From Rapana venosa (Eukaryota > Mollusca > Gastropoda > Neogastropoda > Muricidae), in the NCBI GenBank assembly GCA_028751875.1, contig CM054138.1:40438580-40502579 (forward strand): a DNA stretch of 64,000 nt, given 5' to 3'. The notes below the pieces were generated by a model that saw only the letters and a list, made by a program, of their open reading frames with translations, was not told the DNA's origin and ran no database searches. Shown here piece by piece: positions 37,101 through 39,426 of the stretch. A program made the position numbers and the translations under genes. The number at the start of each line of letters is the position of its first letter. The stretch's first letter is position 1.

Positions 37101-37505
37101 ATATTTTGTGTGGTTTACTTAGATAAAAATCTTGCACCAAACCATCATTACCTGAAATAAATGAGTAATTTGAAACCTTTCCAAAATAGAGGGGAAAAAT
37201 AATCCTGAAAACCTTTTACCTCAAACATCGAAAAGTTCCAAACATCCGCACTATGTCCACAGATTCGGAACACCCCAACAGCCTCGAGCACAAGTCGTAA
37301 GGAACCCTCTGAGCTGGAGAAAGAGAAAGGCAAGCCTATGTTCACCTACGAGTGCCCCCTGTATCGCACCTCGGGCCGCGCAGGCATGCTGTCCTCCACT
37401 GGCCACTCCACCAACTTCGTCATGTCCGTTGATCTGCCCTCGGAGCAGCCTCCAGACTTCTGGATTCTGCGAGGGGCCGCTATGCTCTGCCAGCTGGACG
37501 ACTGA
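4697..37505 (+). CDS. Axonemal dynein heavy chain, 3' part of gene (21 exons visible)
   Basis: This is the C-terminal motor part of an axonemal dynein heavy chain, the ATP-driven microtubule motor of cilia and sperm flagella. The coding exons total 3985 nt (about 1329 codons) and cover AAA5, its buttress coiled coil, AAA6 and the C-terminal domain. Diagnostic strings are [111 protein letters not shown] and the terminal [17 protein letters not shown]. Exon phases match at every junction. The upstream part of the gene (tail, AAA1-4, stalk) is off the left edge. The sequence most resembles single-headed inner-arm types (DNAH6, DNAH7, DNAH14 group); I cannot settle the paralogue. One exon (20772-21060) is frameshifted as given. 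Confidence 0.95.
4900..5375 (-). mobile_element. tRNA-headed SINE, family B (copy 1)
   Basis: The minus strand begins near 5375 with a tRNA-like head: TAGCCGAGCAGTTAAGACC, then a box-B-like GGATTCGAATCTC. A body shared with 6125-6500 (+), 21160-21520 (-) and 44750-45110 (+) follows. The far end (4990-5100) carries the 3' domain CAAAATCTCACCATCGGGG that is also found in family C. It lies in the intron between dynein exons 1 and 2. Confidence 0.8.
5463..5592 (+). CDS. Dynein exon 2 of window (AAA5)
   Basis: Acceptor GTGTGTTTCAG, donor GTCAGC. The first base completes Arg, then [18 protein letters not shown] and [18 protein letters not shown], and it ends in phase 0 after VVKQ. The pattern LYMxTxLxNPHYLP...INFTVT is highly conserved among dynein heavy chains. 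Confidence 0.95.
5690..6078 (+). mobile_element. GAA-tailed non-autonomous element (copy with full tail)
   Basis: The element starts near CCCCGTGGGGATGCC and contains GTCAGTATAAATAGCATCCC, CCTTCTGGAAATTCTATGCC, a long pyrimidine-rich section with oligo-T, and TGCTGGGCCTGTCAGG. It ends TTGCTGTCTAAGCGCTCAAT(GAAGAA). The last 70 or so bases match the 3' end of the LINE at 4205-4275, which suggests that LINE family mobilises it. I see no protein and no clear tRNA or 5S promoter. A TATAAATAG string lies about 40 bases from the 5' end. Confidence 0.78.
6125..6505 (+). mobile_element. tRNA-headed SINE, family B (copy 2, clear tRNA-like head)
   Basis: The head reads GGGCATCATAGCCGAGTGGT then TAAGACTG, with a box-B-like TTGGATTTGAATCTGGG at 6192-6208, as in a tRNA gene with A and B boxes. 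The body runs through GGTCAACATGAAGTGCAGAC and GATCCTGTAATTCATGTCAG to GCAAAGTTACAAGCACAAG. The same order is seen at 44750-45110. The region looks like a SINE and not a functional tRNA gene because the acceptor stem cannot close. Confidence 0.82.
6505..6790. other. AT-rich intronic stretch, nothing recognised
   Basis: Low-complexity AT-rich sequence with several oligo-A and oligo-T runs. No ORF, repeat unit or RNA signature is visible. Confidence 0.6.
6790..7090 (-). mobile_element. tRNA-headed SINE, family C
   Basis: On the minus strand the head (about 7085-7015) shows AGTAGCCTGGTGGTTAGAGT, then GCTCGTGATCTGACGGCCCT and a box-B-like GGTTCAAGCC. The body holds TATAAACCAAGGTCCCATGT and GAAGAGTAGGCCATTTGTGC and ends at GGGACTGGATGTAAAAAA. 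This is the most abundant family in the window; copies on either strand are listed below. Confidence 0.82.
7220..7334 (+). CDS. Dynein exon 3 of window (AAA5 buttress coiled coil)
   Basis: Acceptor TTTCCCCAG, donor GTAGGA. It encodes [18 protein letters not shown] and [18 protein letters not shown], closing with one base of a Gly codon. The charged heptad-like pattern is the short coiled coil (buttress or strut) that leaves AAA5. Confidence 0.94.
7665..7905. repeat. Tandem duplication, about 120-bp unit, two copies
   Basis: AGACCACCATCCCAGAGAGA at about 7665 recurs at 7785, and the sequence that follows (TTTTCACCTGATCTGGCTTC, AGTCAATGGCTTTCATCATT) is repeated at the same 120-bp offset with few changes. 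It lies in the long dynein intron 7335-12455. Confidence 0.85.
8160..8620 (-). mobile_element. SINE family C copy with an expanded 15-bp repeat in its head
   Basis: The 3' domain (ACCATTGGTGAGATTTTGCA near 8175), the middle (GCCTGCTTACTCTTCTGAAA) and the head are in the family C order on the minus strand. In the head the segment related to CATCAGATCACGAGC is multiplied about six times as TCAGATCCTGAGCTA or TCAGATCCTGAGCCA units (about 8495-8585). The minus-strand reading frame through it (SGSDS repeats) is a by-product of the unit length of 15. Confidence 0.8.
8766..9012. repeat. Tandem duplication, about 129-bp unit, two copies
   Basis: TACTGATATTTTCTTCCAGG occurs at 8767 and 8896. The following sequence, including GGTGTGGTGGACATATATAA and a TATA-rich run, is repeated almost exactly. 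The high identity of the two copies points to a recent event. Intronic. Confidence 0.88.
9235..9515 (-). mobile_element. Decayed SINE family C copy
   Basis: TGGTTTATAGTCTCATCTGG and CTCTTGAATAAAGACCTCAG keep the family C order. The tRNA-like head near 9470-9510 is heavily mutated. Confidence 0.6.
9520..10600. other. AT-rich intronic stretch without recognised features
   Basis: Oligo-T and TTGTT runs and a short direct repeat (CATGTTAATACTGT at about 9885 and 9901) are the only structure seen. The ORFs here are short and show no coding pattern. Confidence 0.55.
10600..10775 (+). mobile_element. Dispersed repeat, family D
   Basis: Core strings are AAATCCAGCATAACTCAGTC, CCAGTGCTAAAATTAGCA, TTTTACCAAGTCCAAGTGTG and GTCAGTTCCTGCTATAATCA. 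The same order is found at 24755-24920, 30455-30550 and 30620-30835, which marks an interspersed element of about 170 bp. I see no promoter boxes and cannot assign the class. Confidence 0.7.
11040..11300 (-). mobile_element. tRNA/5S-type SINE, head missing (copy 2)
   Basis: On the minus strand it matches the body of the elements at 4322 and 14688 (CAGCTGTAAATGGGTACCTG, GGAAGGTAAAGCAGTGAGGG, CAATATGCTGGCCCCCTAGA). The match stops before the tRNA/5S-like head, so this copy is 5'-truncated or decayed. Confidence 0.75.
11580..11965 (-). mobile_element. SINE family C, long copy with 3' domain
   Basis: It runs from the 3' domain at 11598 (AGCTCCGAGGTTCACCATTG), through GGTAGCCACATTCCAACTTC and ATGGCCTACTCCGCCAAAAG, to TATAGTCTCATCTGGAGGAC and the head remnant GGCTGTCAGATCACGAG at about 11940. 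It shows the full family C layout in one piece. Confidence 0.82.
12190..12340 (-). mobile_element. tRNA-headed SINE, family E fragment
   Basis: The minus strand shows a box-B-like GGTTCGATCCC near 12300, then CACTAGACTGAGTAGTGGTC and GATGAGATGATAAACCAAGG. These match the better copy at 39985-40345 (+). Confidence 0.6.
12456..12592 (+). CDS. Dynein exon 4 of window (AAA5)
   Basis: Acceptor GTGTGAAG (purine-rich, weak), donor GTACGT. Two bases complete Gly, then [18 protein letters not shown] and [16 protein letters not shown]. This corresponds to the conserved GNILDDExLIxxLxxSK stretch after the coiled coil. It ends in phase 0. Confidence 0.93.
12755..12995 (-). mobile_element. SINE family C, 3' part
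   Basis: ATATCGAGGATAATGGAATA, TTTTTTACATCCAGTCCCC, CACAATGGACTACTCTTATG and TATAGTCTCATCCGAAGGAC follow in family order. It stops before the tRNA head, at a TG microsatellite (12992-13024). Confidence 0.8.
13300..13575 (+). mobile_element. SINE family C, 3' half with shared 3' domain
   Basis: Sense copy: GAGACTATAAATCGAGGTCC, TTTGGAAGAGTAGGCCATTT, TGTTTAGACACCATCCCCAA, then CACAAAATCTCACCATTAGT and CTCGGAGCTCTAGCAGAGGA. The head is missing. An AC repeat (13255-13280) lies just before. Confidence 0.75.
13600..14292 (+). mobile_element. LINE 3' end (GPSTWN-type ORF tail), with 23-bp internal repeat
   Basis: The frame at about 13610-13745 encodes the typical end of a CR1/L2-like LINE polyprotein: [20 protein letters not shown] then a KSCLKAYVF end. 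A 23-bp unit containing CATATGTATTTCCTGCC is repeated about five times at 13739-13852. The 3' UTR ends at AGCGCTATATAAATTCCATA (14266-14285). The same terminus is seen at 29705 and 19370 on the minus strand. Confidence 0.75.
14445..14672 (-). mobile_element. SINE family C, 3' part
   Basis: TATGGAGGATAATGGAATAA, ACATCCAGTCCCCGTGTGTA, CACAATGGCCTACTCTTGCG and TATAGTCTCATCCAAAGGAC in family order. Highly similar to the copy at 12755. Confidence 0.8.
14688..14978 (+). mobile_element. tRNA/5S-type SINE, best preserved copy (copy 3)
   Basis: The head reads GGGACGGGATAGCTCAGTGG then TCGGAGCACTCGC (tRNA-like box A region and stem). It is followed by AAGTTAAGCAGCGTCGAGTG and GTTACCAGTTGGATGGGTGA, which strongly resemble box A and box C of the 5S rRNA internal promoter. 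The body carries GTAAATGGGTACCTGCCCTC and CCGCCCTCAATATGCTGGCC. The tail is CTCCTTTACCTTACC. The chimeric head is what I see; the promoter function is inferred. Confidence 0.85.
15062..15780 (-). mobile_element. LINE C-terminal ORF fragment with CCHC-type zinc knuckle
   Basis: One minus-strand frame from about 15770 to 15062 begins [20 protein letters not shown] and continues [18 protein letters not shown]. It contains [19 protein letters not shown] (Cys-x2-Cys ... His-x4-Cys), the zinc-binding pattern found after the RT in several LINE clades, and [16 protein letters not shown]. The 5' part is lost. It lies just upstream of dynein exon 5, in antisense. No intact RT domain is present. Confidence 0.75.
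15800..16070 (+). CDS. Dynein exon 5 of window (end of AAA5, Ser/Ala-rich insertion)
   Basis: It opens [18 protein letters not shown] and [18 protein letters not shown], the conserved end of AAA5 (compare RGAVLYFLxxLxxVDPMYQxSLxxF). About 55 residues of low complexity follow ([16 protein letters not shown], then [15 protein letters not shown]) that I do not know from other heavy chains. The acceptor GAGACAG is preceded by a GT repeat (15777-15793) in place of a pyrimidine tract. Donor GTAAGT. Confidence 0.92.
16128..16650 (-). mobile_element. SINE family C copy split by an RTE insertion
   Basis: The 3' terminus (TTCTTTTATATCGAGGAT, 16143-16160) resumes at 16344 and continues ATAATGGAATAAGCACTTAT, TGGCCTACTCTTATGAAAAG and TATAGTCTCATCTGAAGGAC to the head. 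The head has GGGAATCGAACCCGGGTTG (box B on the minus strand) and TGCGAGCGCAA near 16640. Confidence 0.82.
16161..16343 (+). mobile_element. 5'-truncated RTE-type LINE insertion with target-site duplication
   Basis: It encodes [36 protein letters not shown] and [11 protein letters not shown] before a TAA stop. This is the typical end of RTE-clade ORFs (GRPKxTWRRTVExE...WxxxxxLAQDRxxWRxFVxAL). The insert is only 183 bp, ends in TAATGATG and is flanked by the 11-bp duplication ATATCGAGGAT at 16150-16160 and 16344-16354. Confidence 0.88.
17045..17355 (-). mobile_element. SINE family C pieces (head remnant and 3' part)
   Basis: A tRNA-like head on the minus strand at 17060-17135 (GGTTACAGCGTTGTGTATCG, GGGTTCAAATCTCG) is followed by a separate 3' part at 17190-17350 (TTCGAGGATAATGGAATAAG to TTTTAACGTGTGCGCAAG). 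The second part ends about 35 bp before dynein exon 6. Confidence 0.75.
17389..17642 (+). CDS. Dynein exon 6 of window (AAA5/AAA6 link, start of acidic insertion)
   Basis: Acceptor TTTGTGGCAG, donor GTGAGT. Encodes [18 protein letters not shown] and [18 protein letters not shown], the conserved helices leading into AAA6 (LFExHKLLFSFxLCxxI). The last about 40 residues ([18 protein letters not shown] and on) are low-complexity and acidic. Confidence 0.94.
17695..18797. repeat. Minisatellite, about 60-bp degenerate unit, about 18 copies
   Basis: Each unit carries TTTTCTTCATACAGTCTGCT, ATATTGGTGTGTCATCTTTC and CAGTTTTCTGTATCAG-like words. Copies differ by a few bases and by oligo-A stretches. 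It fills the intron between dynein exons 6 and 7 almost completely; the last unit runs to within 16 bp of exon 7. Confidence 0.92.
18813..19062 (+). CDS. Dynein exon 7 of window (Gly/Ser-rich insertion, then AAA6 approach)
   Basis: Acceptor CTCTCTTTACAG, donor GTGGGT. The first about 45 residues ([36 protein letters not shown]) are a low-complexity, probably disordered insertion. The conserved part returns with [12 protein letters not shown], matching the EExEWxFFLxGG position of other heavy chains. Confidence 0.92.
19080..19440 (-). mobile_element. G-rich stretch then LINE 3' tail remnant (GCGCTATATA type)
   Basis: TATAATAATATATGGAATTT followed by ATATAGCGCTGAATCTTG (about 19350-19390) is the minus-strand terminus of the LINE whose sense end is seen at 14266. 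Only the tail is recognisable. The first 80 bases after the exon are GT/G-rich without other structure. Confidence 0.6.
19625..19752 (-). mobile_element. SINE family C terminus followed by a C homopolymer
   Basis: TTTCGAAAATAATGAAATAA, ACCCAGTCCCCGTGTGTGTA and TTGTCAATTTTGTCATC match the family C end, which then breaks off in about 20 consecutive C (19729-19748). These lie directly before the acceptor of dynein exon 8. Confidence 0.72.
19764..20006 (+). CDS. Dynein exon 8 of window (approach to AAA6)
   Basis: Acceptor TATCCCTCCTCAG, donor GTACGT. After [18 protein letters not shown] comes [18 protein letters not shown], equivalent to the NPxPxWLSDKxW motif, then [18 protein letters not shown]. 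The exon begins with two bases and ends with one base of Gly codons, in step with its neighbours. Confidence 0.93.
20040..20760 (-). mobile_element. LINE 3' tail remnant, then unrecognised intron sequence
   Basis: AATAATGATACATGCAATTT then ATATAGCTTCTATATCTTGC (about 20192-20232, minus strand) is again the GCGCTATATA-type LINE end. From 20290 to 20760 I see only AT-rich sequence. Confidence 0.5.
20772..21060 (+). CDS. Dynein exon 9 of window (AAA6), frameshifted as given
   Basis: Acceptor TTTCCCTACAG, donor GTGAGT. After an acidic stretch ([18 protein letters not shown]) comes [18 protein letters not shown] and GRFVQAS, then the frame fails. [10 protein letters not shown] is found in the next frame and [19 protein letters not shown] in the third. 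One base is missing near 20963-20966 and another near 20992-20997. The frame as written meets TGA at 20996-20998. The exon is 289 nt, where its neighbours' phases demand 291. This may be a sequencing or assembly error, an allele, or a real lesion. Confidence 0.88.
21110..21520 (-). mobile_element. SINE family B (copy 3), with shared 3' domain
   Basis: From the 3' domain (CTCCGAGCTTCGCCAATGGT, 21168) through TGACATGAATAACAGGATCT to the tRNA-like head TAACTGAGTGGTTAAGACTG (minus strand, about 21510-21490). The 3' domain is the one seen in family C. A poly-G run (21121-21142) lies next to it. Confidence 0.8.
21520..22140. other. Intron sequence without recognised features
   Basis: Unique-looking AT-rich sequence. 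No repeat unit, ORF or promoter box was recognised between the SINE and the tandem repeat at 22155. Confidence 0.5.
22155..22312. repeat. Tandem repeat, about 55-bp unit, three copies, CAA-rich
   Basis: Each unit has CAACATATCACTTAGAG, then AAAATTGAAGCAACAACA and further CAA triplets. It runs to within 12 bp of dynein exon 10. Confidence 0.85.
22324..22534 (+). CDS. Dynein exon 10 of window (AAA6 core)
   Basis: Acceptor CATCATCGCAG, donor GTGAGT. Encodes [36 protein letters not shown] and [18 protein letters not shown], the signature of AAA6 (S/LGQGQGP and VxLQNCHLAxSW). It begins with two bases and ends with two bases of split codons. Confidence 0.96.
22700..23092 (-). mobile_element. tRNA-headed SINE, family F, with the shared 3' domain
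   Basis: The 3' domain CACCAATGGTGAGATTTTGT (22737) is followed by a different body (CAGTCAGGAGGTGCCTCCCT, AGAAAGGGCAAGGCTGGGTT). The head on the minus strand reads GACAGTTTAAGACATTCACT with box-B-like GGGTTCAAAACCC. The head resembles that of the copy ending at 32515. Confidence 0.68.
23100..23610. other. Intron sequence without recognised features
   Basis: Oligo-A and oligo-T runs (for example 23272-23290) and nothing else that I can assign. Confidence 0.5.
23624..23729 (+). CDS. Dynein exon 11 of window (AAA6)
   Basis: Acceptor CTCTGTGCAG, donor GTCAGT. Encodes [18 protein letters not shown] and [17 protein letters not shown], matching FRLWLTSxPxxxFPVSVLQNGxK of other heavy chains. The SSSSDEVD run looks like a short lineage-specific loop. 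Confidence 0.95.
23740..24075. repeat. Tandem repeat, about 80-bp degenerate unit, four copies
   Basis: Units share CACAGCTGTGATGTTTTACT, GGCAGAAAGATGTTGGACA and AAGGTAGTCAAAGCATTCA-like words. It begins about 10 bp after dynein exon 11. Confidence 0.8.
24078..24385. repeat. CT-rich low-complexity block
   Basis: About 300 bases of TCTCTC, CTTCTTC and CCTCC runs, ending about 30 bp before dynein exon 12. On the transcribed strand it is a very long polypyrimidine tract. The long frames across it (Leu/Ser on +, Arg/Glu on -) have no coding meaning. Confidence 0.9.
24417..24644 (+). CDS. Dynein exon 12 of window (AAA6 to C-terminal lid)
   Basis: Acceptor GCTTGTTGAAG, donor GTGAGC, phase 0 at both ends. 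Encodes [36 protein letters not shown] and [18 protein letters not shown]. This matches KxTNEPPKGLRANxxR...LLFGLCFFHAxxQERRKFGPLGWNIPYEFN. The initial Met is an internal codon, not a start. Confidence 0.96.
24755..24920 (+). mobile_element. Dispersed repeat, family D (copy 2)
   Basis: AAATCCAGCATAGGTCAGTC, CCAGTGCTAGAATTAGCCCC, TTTTACCAAGTCCAAGTGCG and GTCAGTTTCTGCTATAATTA, in the same order as at 10600. Confidence 0.75.
25090..25828. repeat. Tandem repeat, about 69-bp unit, interrupted by an element
   Basis: Units contain AAGTCTTTGAA, TGTACACAATCATTGGAATT, TATTCTACAAAACAAAAGC and ACAAACTGATG. About four units precede the insertion at 25314-25639 and about three follow it. The array ends at the acceptor of dynein exon 13. 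Confidence 0.88.
25314..25639 (-). mobile_element. GAA-tailed non-autonomous element, complete, with 11-bp target-site duplication
   Basis: On the minus strand it starts at 25639 with CCCCATGGGGATGCCAGGGG and CCTGTAAGTATAAATAGCGT, passes the T-rich section and GTTGGATGTACCGGGCCTGA, and carries GCTCATATAACAGGCAACAA. It ends TTGCTGTCTGAGTGTTCAAC(GAA)n. The duplication ATGAAGTCTTT lies at 25303-25313 and 25640-25650. This fixes the element at 326 bp and shows insertion into an existing tandem array. Confidence 0.87.
25831..26028 (+). CDS. Dynein exon 13 of window (C-terminal region)
   Basis: Acceptor TACTCTTGCAG, donor GTAGCT, phase 0 both ends. Encodes [18 protein letters not shown] and [18 protein letters not shown], equal to the [26 protein letters not shown] hallmark of dynein heavy chains, then [17 protein letters not shown]. 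Confidence 0.97.
26030..26820. other. Intron sequence with a CT microsatellite
   Basis: A TCTCTC-rich microsatellite lies at about 26450-26518. The rest is unique-looking and AT-rich, with nothing recognised. Confidence 0.6.
26820..27135 (-). mobile_element. SINE family C, rearranged copy
   Basis: TATATTGAGGATAATGGAAT, CACAATGGCCTACTCTTCCG and AACGTGTGCACAAGATGTTC in family order to 27003. A separate piece of the shared 3' domain follows at 27076-27140 (CACCAATGATGAGATTTTGC, ACCATGAAGGTATCCACATT). Confidence 0.75.
27282..27475 (+). CDS. Dynein exon 14 of window (C-terminal region)
   Basis: The acceptor GTGTGAAACAG at 27281 is chosen because phase 0 and homology both fit: SSQ joins [18 protein letters not shown], as in SSGIYFxP...YIExLP of relatives. 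Then [18 protein letters not shown]. The donor GTCAGT at 27476 is the first unit of a GTCAA-type repeat. Confidence 0.9.
27476..27548 (+). repeat. GTCAA/GTCAG pentamer array starting at a splice donor
   Basis: From the exon boundary onward the sequence is GTCAGTCAGGTCAAGTCAAG and similar words for about 70 bases, then TTTAATTATCCCATGAAGGG. A smaller patch (CAAGTCAAGTCAAA) occurs at 28079-28092 in the same intron. The array is probably the 3' tail of a retroelement. Confidence 0.75.
27755..27860 (-). mobile_element. SINE family C terminus, followed by poly-G
   Basis: TTGGAGGATTATAGAATAAG and TTTACATCAAGTTCCCATTG are a diverged family C end; a run of about 18 G follows (27839-27857). Confidence 0.6.
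28170..28366 (+). CDS. Dynein exon 15 of window (C-terminal region)
   Basis: Acceptor TGTCTGTGTGCAG, donor GTCAGT. Encodes [18 protein letters not shown] and [18 protein letters not shown], like the SxDExVxExAxxIxxxLP helix of other heavy chains. The first base completes Ser; the last base opens an Ala codon finished at 30887. Confidence 0.93.
28385..28830 (+). mobile_element. SINE family C, complete sense copy
   Basis: The head AGCCTAGCGGTCAGAGCATT (box A) and GGATCAAGCCTG (box B) is followed by GAAACTATGAACCGAGGCCC, TTTTGGAAGAGTAGGCCACT and GTGTCATGTTTAGACATC, and the 3' domain CAAACATTCTCTCCATGAGC, CTTGGAGCTCCACATGAGG. It starts about 20 bp after dynein exon 15 and shows the family's full layout of roughly 430 bp. 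Confidence 0.85.
28930..29690. other. Intron sequence, mostly unrecognised
   Basis: AT-rich. A possible tRNA-like SINE head remnant (GCCAGGGATCGGTCCCTAGT, 29491-29510, then GACTAAAGCCCTGACCACC) is the only structure seen. Confidence 0.45.
29700..30195 (-). mobile_element. LINE 3' end (GPSTWN-type ORF tail and UTR)
   Basis: The minus strand encodes [36 protein letters not shown] and [16 protein letters not shown] followed by a stop near 30012. The UTR ends GCGCTATATAAGTTCCATTT and (ATT)n (29702-29740). It is the same family as 13600-14292, in better condition. Confidence 0.82.
30196..30840 (+). mobile_element. Cluster of family D repeats
   Basis: Three partial or complete copies: about 30196-30275 (CATAACTCAGTCAAGGATCC), 30455-30560 (GTCAGTTCCTGCTGTAATAA) and 30620-30835 (AAGTCAAGGGTCCAGGGCCC, CAGTTCCTGCTATAATTAGC). 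The last two also share GCTGTGACCACTGTT and AGTAAGGAG-like ends, which suggests a tandem duplication of the element with its flank. Confidence 0.7.
30887..31098 (+). CDS. Dynein exon 16 of window (C-terminal region)
   Basis: Acceptor GTGGTGTGGGCAG, donor GTGGGA. Encodes [36 protein letters not shown] and [18 protein letters not shown], matching the VLxQExxRFNxLLxxIxxSLxxLxxAIKGxVxMSxxLE motif. It ends in phase 0 after IPAKWK. Confidence 0.96.
31108..31250. repeat. TC/TCTG microsatellite
   Basis: (TC)n and (TGTC)n runs directly after the donor of dynein exon 16. Confidence 0.9.
31250..31480 (+). mobile_element. SINE family C, 3' part in sense
   Basis: AAGTCCTTCGGACGAGACTA, TTTCGGAAGAGTAGGTCATT, ACACATGGGGACTGGATGAA and TTCTATTATCCTCGAAATTA, ending in AAATAAATAAATAAAT. 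Confidence 0.82.
31535..31690 (-). mobile_element. GAA-tailed element fragment
   Basis: On the minus strand: GCCGATGTCAGATGTGCTGG, GCCTGAGTTGTTGGTCTGGT, TCACTCATATGACAGACAAC, and the terminal GACAAAGAAGAAGAAA. It keeps the tail half only and is the copy closest to the LINE 3' end at 4205-4275. Confidence 0.72.
31827..32046 (+). CDS. Dynein exon 17 of window (C-terminal domain)
   Basis: The acceptor TCTGTTCTCTCAG at 31826 is preferred because [16 protein letters not shown] has the same spacing as WSNTAYPSLKPLGSW in relatives. An upstream in-frame acceptor at 31799 would add nine residues (GGFSHLFSQ) and cannot be excluded. It then encodes [18 protein letters not shown] and [12 protein letters not shown]. 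The loop [12 protein letters not shown] looks like an insertion. Donor GTGGGT. Confidence 0.92.
32115..32520 (-). mobile_element. Mosaic SINE: shared 3' domain, family C body, family F head
   Basis: It runs from GAGGTTCACCAATGGTGAAA (32133) through TAGCCTACTCTTCCAAAAGG and GGCCTTGGTTTATAGTTTCA to a head with GGGAATCGAACGCAGAACCT and GTCTTAACCGTCCTGACACC. The body is family C but the head resembles that of 22700-23092. Confidence 0.72.
32520..33090. other. Intron sequence with an AC-rich microsatellite
   Basis: The CACACA-rich stretch lies at 32868-32965. The rest is unassigned. Confidence 0.6.
33103..33257 (+). CDS. Dynein exon 18 of window (C-terminal domain)
   Basis: Acceptor GTGTTGTTCAG, donor GTGAGT. 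Encodes [18 protein letters not shown] and [12 protein letters not shown], matching GFLTAxLQNxARKxxxxIDxLxFxFxV. The following [10 protein letters not shown] is unusually basic. Phase 0 at the end agrees with the exon at 36299; an earlier GT at 33235 would not. Confidence 0.93.
33330..33705. repeat. Degenerate tandem repeat, about 48-60 bp unit
   Basis: The phrase TTGCTCTGTATTCTGATAAG followed by GTTAATAGTTATTTCACT returns about six times with small changes. Confidence 0.75.
33840..34265 (-). mobile_element. tRNA-headed SINE remnant plus family C piece
   Basis: The minus strand at 34160-34110 shows GTTAGGCTAGCACTTCAGGT and GGGTTCAAATCCTGTAAGAC, a tRNA-like head with a good box B. A sense piece of the shared 3' domain (ATGGTGGGCTGAAACAGTCG, ATAATCTTACCATTGGTGAA) follows at 34200-34255. 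Confidence 0.6.
34270..36290. other. Long intron stretch, nothing recognised
   Basis: AT-rich sequence with a C/G homopolymer near 34697-34733. Frames are short or Phe/Lys-rich and do not look coding. I see no repeat unit and no SINE signature here, which makes it the longest repeat-poor stretch of the gene. Confidence 0.5.
36299..36445 (+). CDS. Dynein exon 19 of window (C-terminal domain)
   Basis: Acceptor GGTTTTGACAG, donor GTATGC, phase 0 both ends. Encodes [36 protein letters not shown] and PEIHFKPVE, matching PEDGVxVHGLFLDGAxWD...LPVxxxxP. Confidence 0.96.
36650..36825 (+). mobile_element. SINE family C, 3' part in sense
   Basis: TTTCGTAAGAATAGGCCATT, GTGCCAGTGGGAACAGATGA and ACATGGGGACTGGATGTAAA, ending TTATCCTCTATATAAAAGAA and AAATAAAT. 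Confidence 0.82.
36871..36933 (+). CDS. Dynein exon 20 of window (21 codons)
   Basis: Acceptor TTTTTTTGTCAG, donor GTAAGA, phase 0 both ends. Encodes [18 protein letters not shown] then QIK. Too short to identify alone; its strong splice sites and phase support it. The linker is longer than in DNAH6/7-type chains. Confidence 0.82.
37263..37505 (+). CDS. Dynein terminal exon (C-terminus and stop)
   Basis: Acceptor CTATGTCCACAG. After a lineage-specific linker ([18 protein letters not shown]) comes [36 protein letters not shown] and [14 protein letters not shown], then TGA. The motif [23 protein letters not shown]...WIxRGxALLCQL ends all axonemal heavy chains of this class, so the C-terminus is complete. 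Confidence 0.97.
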   Translation: MRNTPTASSTSRKEPSELEKEKGKPMFTYECPLYRTSGRAGMLSSTGHSTNFVMSVDLPSEQPPDFWILRGAAMLCQLDD

Positions 37506-38900
37506 ATTGAGATGCTTCACATTGGATGGGGGTGACTGTTGTGTTACTGTGTGTTCTTTGGTGTTATGGTTCTTCTTCGTGTGTCTTCAATTTTACATCT
37601 GTTCACTTAAAGTGATATTAGACGAAATTCTTCATCGATTGCTCAGACAGGAACTCTGAGGCCCTGACAAATGCTGCCGTGCGCTGAAGGCCCATGGTTC
37701 TTCTGATTTGTTGCGGTTTAGTCTTGAAGATAATGATTGTGGGTGGCTGTCCATCCATCCAGTGTGGATAACTGGATTGTGTGTAGCTGAGGCTTTGAGA
37801 TTATTGTGCTGTTTGACTTGTGTAATATTCATTGCAGTCTGGGGTTTGGGCAAAGTTTTTTTGGTTTGTTTCCCCACCCCCAATCCCCTGTCAAATTTGA
37901 ACTGTTATTTGTTTAAAGAGATGGTGGGAGAAATATTTGCACAGATTGGTGAGTTGTTGTTGCTGTTGGTGGTACAGTGTTTGATACTTTTTCCCAGAAA
38001 TGTTTGAAAGTTGTGAATCATTTTAGATTTTTTCCTGCCCCCATATTTTCTTGACATATTAGAAAGAGTGGGTGCTTTTTTGTGTGTGGAAGATATGATA
38101 ACGCATTGGACTTTTCATGGTAAATTTTAAATGACTAAATTTTGTGATGACTATGATTAAAGAAAGTGAGAAAGACATGCAGGCATGCACACACACATAC
38201 ACACCAATCTAAAAAAATGTCGATGCTTCTACATGCAGATCAGTCTGTACTATGATTTTGATCTTTGTGATAATCAGAAAATGATTTTGCATGTCTGTGA
38301 TATATTTTGACGTTATACCCACCGTTACTGGTTATTATGTGTGAAACTTTTACTGTACCCTGTGATGATAATCCACATCCGTCCATCCAAAGTATTATCA
38401 AAGCAGCATTTTAATTGTTGCCAAATTATAACTGCTCATTTTCTGCTTGTTTTTAATCACTTTTATTTGAAAATATTTTTCTTTGTGATTTATCACACCA
38501 TTGCTGATGGTTACCTGAACTGGAAAGTAATGGTTCTTTACACTGATAAGCATTATGTGTGAACTTAACTGCTGAATGTTTTGTTATGTGTCAATGGTCC
38601 ATATAAAAGTCTGTTACATTGTAATCCTTGCCAAATAATTACTGCTGATTTTCTGCATTTTTAAAAAAATCATTTTGATTGAAATATATTTTTCTTGGTG
38701 ATTTATCACACCATTGCCAATAACCAAACCAGATAATAATGATTATTTATATTAACAAGCATTATGTATAGACAAAACTGCTGAATTATTATGTTTTGTT
38801 TTGTTGGTCCTGTTAAAAGACTGTTTATTTTAACCTGACTGCTTATCTTTGAATATGTGGTATTGCTATTTTGTATCATAGTTATCCTCTGACCTAGTGT
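37506..38900 (+). other. 3' flank / probable 3' UTR of the dynein gene, with a tandem duplication
   Basis: Following the TGA there is no recognised gene. A block of about 230 bp is duplicated: the first copy is about 38378-38605 and the second about 38610-38830. Both contain TTTATCACACCATTGC and AAGCATTATGT. ATTAAA at about 38155 could serve as a poly(A) signal; I cannot place the true 3' end. Confidence 0.55.
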
Positions 38901-38904
38901 GTTT

Positions 38905-39205
38905 TACAAAGAGATTGTGTTGAGAATTCATGGTTTATTATTTGTAAATGATTACATTGTGTCAAGAATTCATTTGTGTGTTACTTCTAAATGATTAGAT
39001 TGTGCTGAGAATTCATATGTTTATCATTTTTGAATGATCAGTTCATATTGAGAATTCATATGTTTATCATTTCTGAATGATCAGTTCATGTTAAGAATTT
39101 ATATGTTCATTTTTTTCTAAATGATTAGTTTGTATTGAGAATTCATGTTTATTATTTATAAACGATCAATTAATGTTGAGAGCTCACATGTTTATGTTTC
39201 AAAAT
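38905..39205. repeat. Degenerate tandem repeat, about 43-bp unit, six copies
   Basis: The phrase TGAGAATTCATATGTTTATC then ATTTCTGAATGATCAGTT recurs with substitutions. AT-rich. Confidence 0.82.
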
Positions 39206-39426
39206 ATTCATCTTCTATACCTAAAGTTGATGTACATTTCTTTTTCATTGCCAGTAAACCACAACCATATGAGTCATTGCTGTACAAGTTTGTCTTTTCC
39301 CTTGCGAGTGTACAGCTCTGCCCACAGTGAACTAGAGACAGTGGTGTTATGTACAGTGATATGTCAATGTGTTGAACTGGTGATGTGAGTGTCGACACAG
39401 AAGAGACATTGGCAAGGACAGAGACA